In this document: positions 1-6,292 of the stretch, one piece after another
Numbering within the stretch: the stretch's first letter is position 1
How the letters are laid out: each line of letters opens with the position of its first letter
NCBI GenBank assembly: GCA_027442615.1
Contig: DAIBBI010000068.1
Coordinates: 1 to 9,992 of the forward strand
Origin: JAJZRV01 sp027442615
GTDB taxonomy: Bacteria; Pseudomonadota; Gammaproteobacteria; Burkholderiales; Ferrovaceae
Reading direction: 5' to 3'
Length of the DNA stretch: 9,992 nt
Position numbers and translations under genes: made by a program
The notes under the pieces: generated by a model
The model's database searches: none
Seen by the model: only the letters and a program-made list of their open reading frames with translations
What the model was told of the DNA's origin: nothing

Positions 1-83
1 TGGACTTCGGGTGACCCGGTGTCCTTCGGGGCGCGCTGATATTCGCTCATGATCTGCGCTTTTTGGGCGGCGGTTGCTACCAT
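1..83 (-). CDS. rpsO: 30S ribosomal protein S15, 5' end only (partial)
   Basis: S15 binds 16S rRNA in the central domain of the small subunit and helps start platform assembly. Only the first 27 codons lie in the window. They read MVATAAQKAQIMSEYQRA and continue into the S15 hallmark DTGSPEVQ, which is diagnostic of the family. The ATG at 83-81 is preceded by a GGAG ribosome-binding site (93-90, six bases away). The gene is transcribed leftward out of the window, from a recognisable promoter at about 124-153. In many proteobacteria pnp follows rpsO, but that cannot be seen here. The gene diverges from tonB. Confidence 0.95.
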   Translation of the reverse strand, partial: MVATAAQKAQIMSEYQRAPKDTGSPEV

Positions 84-123
84 GCGATTCTCCAAAACTC
101 TAATGTCATCGGGAAAGCCGGGC

Positions 124-153
124 ATTATAGCGGCAAATCAATCGTTTCTGCAA
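124..153 (-). promoter_or_regulatory. Putative sigma-70 promoter of rpsO
   Basis: On the minus strand there is a perfect -10 hexamer TATAAT (129-124) and, 18 bases upstream, a plausible -35 TTGCAG (153-148). The predicted transcript starts near 117, giving a leader of about 34 bases before the rpsO ATG. The bases just after the -10 are GC-rich (GCCCGG); this discriminator type is often linked to stringent control of ribosomal genes, which is an inference here. The -10 and the bases after it are repeated in inverted orientation in front of tonB. Confidence 0.6.
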
Positions 154-180
154 GCTTTCGCTGGCTTGCGGGCGGCGTCG

Positions 181-217
181 TTCGGTCGCCCACACAGTTG
201 TGCGTATAATGCCCGGA
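181..217 (+). promoter_or_regulatory. Putative tonB promoter giving a leaderless or near-leaderless mRNA
   Basis: A perfect -10 TATAAT lies at 205-210. The base seven positions after it is 217, the A of the tonB ATG. No Shine-Dalgarno sequence is present between the -10 and the ATG. The -35 region is poor: the best-spaced hexamer is TTCGGT at 181-186, with an 18-base spacer. The promoter is therefore either weak or helped by an activator. I see no convincing Fur box. The assignment rests on the -10 alone. Confidence 0.5.
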
Positions 218-846
218 TGAACGATGCGGCACGTCAGGGCAATGCCCAACAGCGCTGGGTAGGTGTCCTGCTGGTCCTGGCCCTGCATGTGGGCCTGTTT
301 TACGCGTTGGTGAGCGGCCTCACGCCGCACACCGGACAGCCGCGCCCTCCCGCCTTCGAAGTGACCCTGCTGCCCGAGATGCGTCCGCCCACTCCCGAGC
401 CCCCCAGGCCCCGCCCCGTGCAGGCGGCTGCTCCTGCCGCTCCCGTGCCTGCCGTGGTGCCCCCCCCACAGGTGGAAGCGCCCAGCCCGCCCAGCCAGGC
501 CATCAGCATTCCCACGGCGCCGTTGCCGGCGCAGGCTGTGCCGATCGCCCCTGCTCCTCCCAAATCGCGCTTGCGGGTGGGAGTCAACCCCGTCTACATT
601 CCACCGGTGGAAGAACTGCAGCGCCGCTATCCGCGTGAGGCGCGGCGCGAAGGGCTGTCGGGGCGCGTCCTCATGCGCCTGACCGTTGCGCCCAGTGGTG
701 AAGTGATCAATGCCACGGTACGCCAGGCCTCGCCCCCGGGCGTGTTTGACGCCGTCGCCCTCGATTTCGTGCGACGCTTTCGCTTTGCGAAAGGCGCTGA
801 GGAATTTTTTGTGGATCAAGAACTCGTATTCAAACTGGACCAATAG
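217..846 (+). CDS. tonB: TonB family energy-transducing protein
   Basis: TonB spans the periplasm and passes the energy of the ExbB/ExbD proton channel to TonB-dependent outer-membrane receptors (siderophores, cobalamin, metals). The protein has 209 aa. It has a short cytoplasmic N-terminus, one membrane anchor at about 14-34 containing His24 (the equivalent of the conserved anchor His of TonB), a Pro/Ala-rich spacer at about 41-130, and a C-terminal TonB domain at about 130-209 with the family's YP motif (138-139) and a closing FRF segment (188-190). The frame is open further upstream, but that extension would run back into rpsO. The ATG at 217 puts the membrane anchor where TonB proteins have it. 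It is first in an operon with exbB and two exbD genes; exbB starts 14 bases after its stop. Which receptor it serves cannot be told. Confidence 0.88.
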   Translation: MNDAARQGNAQQRWVGVLLVLALHVGLFYALVSGLTPHTGQPRPPAFEVTLLPEMRPPTPEPPRPRPVQAAAPAAPVPAVVPPPQVEAPSPPSQAISIPTAPLPAQAVPIAPAPPKSRLRVGVNPVYIPPVEELQRRYPREARREGLSGRVLMRLTVAPSGEVINATVRQASPPGVFDAVALDFVRRFRFAKGAEEFFVDQELVFKLDQ

Positions 847-860
847 CCTGGAGCCTCCTC

Positions 861-1550
861 ATGTCACCCGAACTCGTCACCAACCCCTACGGACTGGAAG
901 CCCTGTGGCACAGTGGCGACTGGATTGCCCGCGCCACGCTGCTGATTCTGGTGGTCATGTCCATGGGCAGCTGGTACCTCCTGATCACCCGACTCCTGGC
1001 GCAAAAACGCCTGTTACGCCATGGCTCCGAGGCCCGGACACAATTCTGGAGCGCGCACTCGGTGAAGGAAGGACTGGAACGGCTGTCCCAGGACAGCGCT
1101 TATCGCCGCATTGCAGAAAACGGCACTCGCGCCATGGAACACCATGAAGGCCCCTTGATGGAGCAGATTGACCGACATACCTGGGTGACCCTGTCGCTCG
1201 ATCGCGCCGTTGCCGAAGTGCAAAGCCAGTTGCAGGACGGGCTCACGTTCCTCGCCACGGTCGGTTCCACCGCACCTTTCGTGGGATTGTTTGGCACCGT
1301 CTGGGGCATTTATCACGCGCTGACCGCCATCGGCATAGCGGGACAGGCTTCCATCGACAAGGTAGCCGGCCCCGTGGGTGAGGCCCTCATCATGACTGCG
1401 CTGGGCTTGGCCGTGGCCGTGCCTGCGGTATTGGGCTACAACGCCCTGGTGCGACGCAACCGCATCGTCCTGGATCAGATTCGCGTCTTTGGGGCCGACC
1501 TGCACGGGGTCTTGCTGGGCGGCGCCCGACAACCGGGTGGAAGCGCCTGA
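861..1550 (+). CDS. exbB: ExbB proton-channel subunit (MotA/TolQ/ExbB family)
   Basis: ExbB forms the inner-membrane pentameric channel that, with ExbD, uses the proton motive force to energise TonB. The protein has 229 aa and three predicted membrane segments at about 22-44, 128-152 and 172-195, with a long cytoplasmic loop between the first two. The second and third segments carry the family signature: Thr133 in LATVGSTAPFVGLFGT, and Glu174 and Thr179 in GEALIMTALGLAVAVPAV, matching polar residues known to line the E. coli channel. The ATG at 861 has a GGAG ribosome-binding site (850-853) seven bases upstream. TolQ is the main alternative, but tonB upstream and the absence of tolA/tolB favour ExbB. 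Confidence 0.93.
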   Translation: MSPELVTNPYGLEALWHSGDWIARATLLILVVMSMGSWYLLITRLLAQKRLLRHGSEARTQFWSAHSVKEGLERLSQDSAYRRIAENGTRAMEHHEGPLMEQIDRHTWVTLSLDRAVAEVQSQLQDGLTFLATVGSTAPFVGLFGTVWGIYHALTAIGIAGQASIDKVAGPVGEALIMTALGLAVAVPAVLGYNALVRRNRIVLDQIRVFGADLHGVLLGGARQPGGSA

Positions 1551-1551
1551 C

Positions 1552-1980
1552 ATGGCGCTCATGACGGGGCCCCGCGCCGAAGACGGGGAGGATGCCGTGA
1601 TGGCCAGCATCAACACCACCCCGCTGGTGGACGTGATGCTGGTACTGCTGATCATTTTTCTCATCACCATTCCGGTGGTGACCCACACCATCCCCCTGCA
1701 ACTGCCACGGGAGGCCAGCCAACCCAACCAACCCCAGCCGCAAACCATCCACCTCTCGGTGGACCGGGCTGGCGTGGTGTACTGGGAGCAGTCGCCCATA
1801 GATATGCACAGCCTGCAACAACGGCTGGAGGAGCGCGCCCACCTCACCCCGCAACCGGCCGTCCACATTCGCGGCGATCAACGGGCCCAGTACGAGCCCA
1901 TCGGTCGCATCATCCTGGCCTGCCAGCGCGCGGGGCTGACCCGGGTGGGCTTCATCACAGAACCGCCCGTGGCCCATTGA
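1552..1980 (+). CDS. exbD: ExbD/TolR family protein, first copy
   Basis: ExbD subunits sit in the ExbB pore and carry the aspartate that takes part in proton flow; their periplasmic domain contacts TonB. The protein has 142 aa. It has a cytoplasmic N-terminus, the signature INTTPLVDVMLVLL with the essential Asp at residue 27, one membrane helix at about 26-46, and a periplasmic domain at about 60-142. The ATG at 1552 lies one base after the exbB stop, so translation is probably coupled; a purine-rich GGTGGAAG stretch lies upstream. An ATG three codons later is also possible. It is only moderately similar to the exbD gene that follows, so the pair looks like an old duplication. Confidence 0.92.
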   Translation: MALMTGPRAEDGEDAVMASINTTPLVDVMLVLLIIFLITIPVVTHTIPLQLPREASQPNQPQPQTIHLSVDRAGVVYWEQSPIDMHSLQQRLEERAHLTPQPAVHIRGDQRAQYEPIGRIILACQRAGLTRVGFITEPPVAH

Positions 1981-1991
1981 GAACCGATGGC

Positions 1992-2399
1992 ATGAACGAC
2001 GAACCCGAAGTAATGATGGACATCAACACCACACCGCTCATTGACGTGATGCTGGTGTTGCTGGTCATGCTCATCATCACCATCCCCATCCAGAACCACT
2101 CGGTCCAGATGGACCTACCCAACGGCACGCCGCCCGCGCAGCACACCCCACCGCCGGTGATCGTGCTGGACGTGGATGCCAACGATACCCTGCTGTGGAA
2201 TGGGCAACGCATTGCCGATCGGAATGATCTCGAGACACGCCTGAAGGAAGTCGTGGCGCAGGGCAACCAGGCGGAAATCCACCTGCGCCCCAACCGTGCC
2301 GCCACTTATGCGCCGGTGGCCATGGTGCTGTCCACAGCGCAACGGCTGGGCGTGACCAAGTTGGGAATTATCGGACACGAGCAGTTCAGAATCGAATGA
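1992..2399 (+). CDS. exbD: ExbD/TolR family protein, second copy
   Basis: This is a second complete ExbD-like subunit of 135 aa. It has the signature INTTPLIDVMLVLL with the proton-path Asp at residue 18, a membrane helix at about 17-37, and a periplasmic domain at about 50-135. The key residue is kept, so it should be functional and not a decayed copy. The ATG at 1992 is 11 bases after the first exbD; a TTG at 1977 that overlaps that stop codon could also serve, adding five residues. The Shine-Dalgarno is weak for either choice, which suggests translational coupling. An exbB gene followed by two exbD genes is known in Xanthomonas, where the second ExbD has a specialised role. Its last 14 bases overlap the end of the convergent ggt gene. 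Confidence 0.9.
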   Translation: MNDEPEVMMDINTTPLIDVMLVLLVMLIITIPIQNHSVQMDLPNGTPPAQHTPPPVIVLDVDANDTLLWNGQRIADRNDLETRLKEVVAQGNQAEIHLRPNRAATYAPVAMVLSTAQRLGVTKLGIIGHEQFRIE

Positions 2400-4050
2400 C
2401 CGTTCCCTCGCGGCGCGGATCGGCTGCCCCCCAGCGGGCATGAGTCACGGGGTCCTCGCCTACCATCTGCACCGAGCCGATGGGGTCGGGCGACAGGATC
2501 AGGCGGTGCCCGCGCGCGCGCAGCGCATCCACCAGGTCTGCGGGCAAGGCGGGTTCGATCAGCGTGTCGCCGATACCGTCGAGCACGGCAAAGCGCGGCA
2601 GCCGCACTGCGGCATCGCCCGTGAGATGGTCATCCAGCAAATCCAGCGTCATTTCCAGCACTGAACTGATGATGGTGGGCCCGCCAGGCGAGCCGTAAGC
2701 CAGCAGCCATTGACCGTCGTGGAACACCAGCGTGGGGGTCATGCTGCTACGCGGGCGCATGCCCGGGCGCACGTCGTTTGCGCCGGGGTTCTGAGGACCG
2801 GCTTGCGGCACCCGATTGAAATCAGTCAGCTCGTTGTTGAGCAAAAACCCGTAACCCGGCACCAGGATGCCGCTGCCCCACAACTCCTCCACCGTGCTGG
2901 TGCAACTGACCACGTTGCCCCCGGCATCCACCACCGTGAAATGCGTGGTGTGGGTCCCCTCTGGCCTGAACCCCGGCCCCACTTCGGGCATGCGCTTGTC
3001 CACATCCACGGCACGCACCCGCTGATGCAGATAATGACTGTCCAGCAAGTGCTGGAGCGGCACCTGCGTCGCGGCTGGATCGCCCAGCCAGAGGGCGCGA
3101 TCCGCCATGGCAAGGCGCAGGGCTTCAATCGTCACATGGGTGGCGCTCACCCCCCCTGCCCCAAAATCATCCATGCGCCCCAGCGGAAAATGTTCCAGCA
3201 ACCCCAATGCCTGCAGTAGCGCCACCCCGCCGGAGGAGGGCGGGGGCATGGTCACCAGGGTGTAATGGCGATACTGGCCCACGAGGGGCGCACGCTCCAC
3301 CACCTGATAGCCAGCAAGATCAGCCAGCGTCATGCGTCCGGCGCCTGCAGGCCCCAGGGTGGAGCGCTGCTGGGCAGCCACGATGGCGTGCGCAATCTCG
3401 CCCCGATAGAACACGCCGGGACCCTGCGCAGCAATGCGCTCAAAGGTGTTGGCAAGGTCCGGCTGACGCAGCCAGTCCCCCTCGCGCAACGGTGCCCCGG
3501 CGGCGTTGCGAAACAGCGCGCGGGTTTCCGGTTGAAGTGCGGCGCGTGGACTTGCAAGCTCGCGTGCCAGGTATGGCGTCACCGCAAAGCCCTGGCGCGC
3601 AAGATCAATGGCGGGCTGCAACACGGCAGCAAGCGTCTTTCTGCCCCAGCGACGTTCGGCCTCGGCAAATCCTGCCAGGGTGCCCGGCACCCCAACGGCA
3701 ACGCCGTTGACGGAATTTTCCTCGAAGGTGTGATGGATAAACTGGTCCGGGGTCGCTGCGGCAGGGGCAACTTCGCGCGCGTCGAGCACCACCGTCTCGT
3801 GCGTGCTGGCGAGATAGACGAGGATGAAGGCGCCGCCGCCGATTCCAGAAGACTGGGGCTCCACCACGTTGAGCGCAAACTGGATGGCTGCTGCGGCATC
3901 CACCGCATTGCCGCCCTGCCGCAGGATTGCGGCCCCTGCTTCTGCCGCCAGCGGATGGGAGGCTGCAATGACCGCTTCGTTCTGCGCGTGTGCACATTCC
4001 AGGCTGAACGAGAGCACGAGTGCGGCAAGGTACCAGCGGCGAAACGGCAT
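2386..4050 (-). CDS. ggt: Periplasmic gamma-glutamyltransferase (glutathione hydrolase)
   Basis: GGT cleaves or transfers the gamma-glutamyl group of glutathione and related compounds. It is made as a precursor that cuts itself into large and small subunits. From the ATG at 4050 the protein has 554 aa, the usual GGT length. It has an N-terminal signal peptide (MPFRRW, a hydrophobic stretch, cleavage near AHA at 20-22) and a large subunit of about 23-367. The processing and nucleophile site is THTTHFTVVD, with Thr368 as the expected new N-terminus. Substrate residues include Arg92 (DAREVAP), Asp410 (NNELTDF), Ser435-Ser436 (RSSMTPT) and the GSPGG oxyanion loop (453-457). All catalytic landmarks are intact. 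A GTG at 4092 would add 14 residues; I prefer 4050 because it gives a normal signal peptide, but neither start has a good ribosome-binding site. No terminator is visible at its 3' end. Confidence 0.93.
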   Translation of the reverse strand: MPFRRWYLAALVLSFSLECAHAQNEAVIAASHPLAAEAGAAILRQGGNAVDAAAAIQFALNVVEPQSSGIGGGAFILVYLASTHETVVLDAREVAPAAATPDQFIHHTFEENSVNGVAVGVPGTLAGFAEAERRWGRKTLAAVLQPAIDLARQGFAVTPYLARELASPRAALQPETRALFRNAAGAPLREGDWLRQPDLANTFERIAAQGPGVFYRGEIAHAIVAAQQRSTLGPAGAGRMTLADLAGYQVVERAPLVGQYRHYTLVTMPPPSSGGVALLQALGLLEHFPLGRMDDFGAGGVSATHVTIEALRLAMADRALWLGDPAATQVPLQHLLDSHYLHQRVRAVDVDKRMPEVGPGFRPEGTHTTHFTVVDAGGNVVSCTSTVEELWGSGILVPGYGFLLNNELTDFNRVPQAGPQNPGANDVRPGMRPRSSMTPTLVFHDGQWLLAYGSPGGPTIISSVLEMTLDLLDDHLTGDAAVRLPRFAVLDGIGDTLIEPALPADLVDALRARGHRLILSPDPIGSVQMVGEDPVTHARWGAADPRREGTVIRF

Positions 4051-4105
4051 GGGGTTATATTTTTTTACAATTTTGCAACTGAAATAAAACACTCTTTTGC
4101 TTCGG

Positions 4106-4189
4106 GTCTGCTATCTTCAAATCGCAGACAGTGCAGTCAGGGTACTAAACCCTTTAGCCGGGCGGATCACCAGATCCGCCCTTTTTTTT
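4106..4189 (+). ncRNA. Candidate structured RNA ending in a rho-independent terminator
   Basis: On the plus strand, three successive perfect hairpins occupy this gap between two minus-strand genes. They are GTCTGC/GCAGAC (4106-4111 with 4124-4129, 12-base loop), AGGGT/ACCCT (4139-4143 with 4149-4153, five-base loop) and the terminator stem at 4160-4181 with its T-tract. No start codon with a ribosome-binding site is visible inside, so a small non-coding RNA of about 80-110 bases is the simplest reading. I found no strong promoter: TTTACA (4064-4069) and TAAAAC (4085-4090) are only 15 bases apart. The first two hairpins also form on the minus strand, so they may instead belong to the ggt leader. 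No known RNA family is recognised. Confidence 0.35.
4160..4189 (+). terminator. Rho-independent terminator, plus-strand orientation
   Basis: A nine-base-pair perfect stem (GGGCGGATC at 4160-4168 with GATCCGCCC at 4173-4181) and a four-base loop are followed directly by eight T residues (4182-4189). The T-tract lies on the plus strand only; on the minus strand the stem is followed by GGCTAAAG, so it should not work well in that direction. Both flanking genes are on the minus strand, so no annotated gene immediately upstream uses it. It may end a small RNA, or stop transcription running on from the exb operon antisense to ggt. Confidence 0.85.
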
Positions 4190-4191
4190 GT

Positions 4192-4812
4192 TCAGCGCTC
4201 CATCACCCACTTGAGGCTATCCAACCCTGAACGATAGAGGTCGGTGATGATCTGCACCGTCCGCTTGTCACGGACAACCGTCTGGGTGGAGGACCCACCG
4301 TTGTAGGTTTCGATGTCAATGCCGAAGACGATGGGACCAGGCGGCATATCAAGGCTGGGCTTGCCATCGGGGTCGGAATAGATGCCCTTCACGTCAAAGG
4401 TGGCGCGCCACTCCACCACTGATGTGCCGGGAACGGCCCCCCTGCTCACGCGCAAGGTAGAGTTGAAATGCGCGACGGGCCAGGGATTCTGGGGCACACG
4501 GTAACGCAGCGTCATGTCCGTGTCGCTTCGTTCGTCCAGAACATCCACTTCCGAACCGATATCTTCCTTGTAGACCACCTTGCGCGTAAGGGAATCCTTG
4601 TCCTCATCGATCGACACGCTTTTTGCCACGATGGAATTCCAGCGTGCCATGCCGTCAAAATCGCCAATCAGCGCCCAGACCTTGGCGGGCTCGGCCTGGA
4701 TGGTGATGGTTTGAGACACCTTTTCGTGGAAAAAATCATCCTGCGTTGCTGCCAATGCAGAGATACAGGTCAGCATCAGCCCCAGCCCCAGCACCCTTCC
4801 CGGAAATTTCAT
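4192..4812 (-). CDS. Exported SRPBCC-superfamily (MxaD-like) protein
   Basis: The molecular function is unknown. The protein has 206 aa: a signal peptide (basic start MKFPGR, hydrophobic core, cleavage near ALA-A at 19-22) and then one SRPBCC/START-like lipid- or ligand-binding fold. Visible family marks are VWALIGDFDGMARWN (45-59), alternating strand segments, and a C-terminal helix ending in LYRSGLDSLKWVMER. The spacing resembles MxaD-type proteins, periplasmic accessories described beside methanol dehydrogenase in methylotrophs, but no methanol-oxidation gene is in this window. Residues 142-178 look like an insertion compared with the simplest members. Its ATG overlaps the pssA stop codon as ATGA, so it is translated with pssA as the last gene of the ilv-psd-pssA operon. 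A role in periplasmic lipid handling is a guess from that position. Confidence 0.75.
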   Translation of the reverse strand: MKFPGRVLGLGLMLTCISALAATQDDFFHEKVSQTITIQAEPAKVWALIGDFDGMARWNSIVAKSVSIDEDKDSLTRKVVYKEDIGSEVDVLDERSDTDMTLRYRVPQNPWPVAHFNSTLRVSRGAVPGTSVVEWRATFDVKGIYSDPDGKPSLDMPPGPIVFGIDIETYNGGSSTQTVVRDKRTVQIITDLYRSGLDSLKWVMER

Positions 4813-5618
4813 GAGTCTCCCTCGCGATGATTGGGCATGCCATTTTTCATGCCCTTATTTTTTTTATGCCAGCGTTGCACGCTGCGCACTCCCCATAATA
4901 CATATCCCGAGCAGGCATAAATGAGGAAAAACCCCCAAAGCACGCGTGCCTGATCCAGCGTGATGATCACAAATCCCAACATGACGAGCAGGGCCGCCCA
5001 GAAGGGCACGCTGCGGCGTAGATTGAGGTCCTTGAAGCTGTAGAACTTGACGTTGGAAACCATGGACAGCCCGGCAAAGACCGTAACGCACCAGACCAGC
5101 CAGTGGATGTGCGGTCCCTCCACCTCGTACACCGATTGCAGTACCCATACCATCCCGGCCAGCAATGCCGCAGCCGCTGGACTGGGCAGCCCGGTAAACC
5201 AGCGCTTGTCCGCCACGCCCAACTGCGTATTGAAGCGCGCCAGGCGAAGTGCCGCGCCGGCACAGTAGATGAACGCTGCCAGCCAGCCCAGTTTGCCCAT
5301 ACCGCGCAACGACCATTCATAGATTACGAGCGACGGCGCCGCACCAAACGAGACCATGTCCGACAGGCTGTCGTACTCTGCGCCAAACGCGCTTTGCGTG
5401 CGGGTGAGGCGCGCCACGCGGCCGTCCAGGCCATCCAGCACCATGGCAATGAAGATGGCCTGGGCCGCCATCTCAAAGTAGCCGTTCATGCCCTGCACGA
5501 TGGCAAAGAAACCGGCAAACAGGGCAGCCGTGGTGAACAGGTTGGGTAAAAGGTAGATGCCGCGGCGGCGACCAGCGGCGTCAATCAGGGGTTTGGGTGA
5601 GTCGGATGGAAGCAACAC
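4809..5618 (-). CDS. pssA: CDP-diacylglycerol-serine O-phosphatidyltransferase (phosphatidylserine synthase)
   Basis: PssA is an inner-membrane enzyme that joins CDP-diacylglycerol and serine to make phosphatidylserine, the substrate of Psd. The CDP-alcohol phosphatidyltransferase motif is complete: Asp62, Asp65-Gly66, Ala69-Arg70, Gly79, Asp83 and Asp87, numbered from the GTG start. Several hydrophobic membrane segments follow, and the C-terminus is short and basic. The frame is open back to a GTG at 5666, but that would overlap psd by 29 bases. I chose the GTG at 5618 because GAGGG (5629-5625) lies six bases upstream and the gene then starts 20 bases after psd. This gives 269 aa. It overlaps the next gene by four bases (ATGA). 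Confidence 0.92.
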   Translation of the reverse strand: MLLPSDSPKPLIDAAGRRRGIYLLPNLFTTAALFAGFFAIVQGMNGYFEMAAQAIFIAMVLDGLDGRVARLTRTQSAFGAEYDSLSDMVSFGAAPSLVIYEWSLRGMGKLGWLAAFIYCAGAALRLARFNTQLGVADKRWFTGLPSPAAAALLAGMVWVLQSVYEVEGPHIHWLVWCVTVFAGLSMVSNVKFYSFKDLNLRRSVPFWAALLVMLGFVIITLDQARVLWGFFLIYACSGYVLWGVRSVQRWHKKNKGMKNGMPNHREGDS

Positions 5619-5637
5619 GGTCAACCCTCGGCTCGAA

Positions 5638-6288
5638 TCAGGACTGTGGCCATTCGGCCAGGACACTTGTCGTGGCCTTCACAGTATCACCAATTGCAGC
5701 CCGCAGGCGAACGTCGGGCGGAAGGTACAAGTCCACGCGAGATCCAAACCGGATGAAGCCGTAACGCTGCCCCGCCTGAAGCGCATCACCCACCTTGACG
5801 TAGCACAGGATGCGCCGGGCAATCAGTCCGGCCACCTGGACGCAGGTGAGCTGGCGCCCCGTCGGGGCTTCCAGCACCAGGGCATTGCGTTCGTTGGCCT
5901 CGGACGCCTTGTCAAGATCGGCATTGAGAAACTGCCCCGGATGATAAGCCACCTGCCGCACCGTTCCCGCCACCGGACTGCGGTTGGAATGCACGTTGAA
6001 CACGTTCATGAACACGCTGACCTTGATGGCCGGGCGCTTCAGGTAGGGATCGATGCAAGGCAATACTGCCACGATTCGGCCATCCGCCGGCGACAGGATC
6101 CATTGATCGCCCGCAGGAACCGGACGGGCCGGATCCCGAAAAAACTGCAGGATGAACAGGGCAATGAGCCAGAGGGGCAAGGCCCACAGAAAGCCGGCAA
6201 TCACCTGGACGGCCAGCGCCGCAGCGCTGGCGAGTCCCAGGTAAAACCACCCTTCGCGGGCAATGAGGGGGTGCGGATATGGATTCAA
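5638..6288 (-). CDS. psd: Phosphatidylserine decarboxylase proenzyme (short type)
   Basis: Psd removes CO2 from phosphatidylserine to make phosphatidylethanolamine. It cuts itself and turns the new N-terminal serine into a pyruvoyl cofactor. The protein has 216 aa from the TTG at 6288. The start (YPHPLIAREGW) is typical of the short bacterial type, followed by a hydrophobic membrane segment at about 18-49. It has SPADG (66-70), FNVHSNRSPV with His100, and the self-cleavage site FGSR with Gly182-Ser183. Cleavage at FGS, not the LGST of the E. coli enzyme, marks the short class. The frame extends to another TTG at 6312 inside ilvC; I prefer 6288 because it starts just after the ilvC stop and gives the usual N-terminus. 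The Shine-Dalgarno is weak in both cases. Confidence 0.92.
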   Translation of the reverse strand: MNPYPHPLIAREGWFYLGLASAAALAVQVIAGFLWALPLWLIALFILQFFRDPARPVPAGDQWILSPADGRIVAVLPCIDPYLKRPAIKVSVFMNVFNVHSNRSPVAGTVRQVAYHPGQFLNADLDKASEANERNALVLEAPTGRQLTCVQVAGLIARRILCYVKVGDALQAGQRYGFIRFGSRVDLYLPPDVRLRAAIGDTVKATTSVLAEWPQS

Positions 6289-6292
6289 GCGA

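Noticed and set aside
49..216. Upstream extension of the tonB frame to an ATG at 49
   Set aside because: It would overlap rpsO and both promoters and displace the membrane anchor from the N-terminus; the ATG at 217 fits the family.
106..843. Minus-strand open frame (245 codons) opposite tonB
   Set aside because: It is a shadow of the proline-rich tonB region and would also cross the divergent promoter region.
4054..4059. TATAAC on the minus strand as the -10 of ggt
   Set aside because: The predicted transcription start would fall at or just inside the ATG at 4050, and no -35 is well spaced, so the ggt promoter is left unassigned.
4106..4153. The hairpins as a known riboswitch or tRNA
   Set aside because: The stems are too short and lack any conserved riboswitch core or tRNA T-arm or acceptor pattern that I can recognise.
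3265..4230. Plus-strand open frame (321 codons) opposite ggt
   Set aside because: It lies antisense to intact GGT coding sequence, has no family resemblance, and would run through the hairpin/terminator region.
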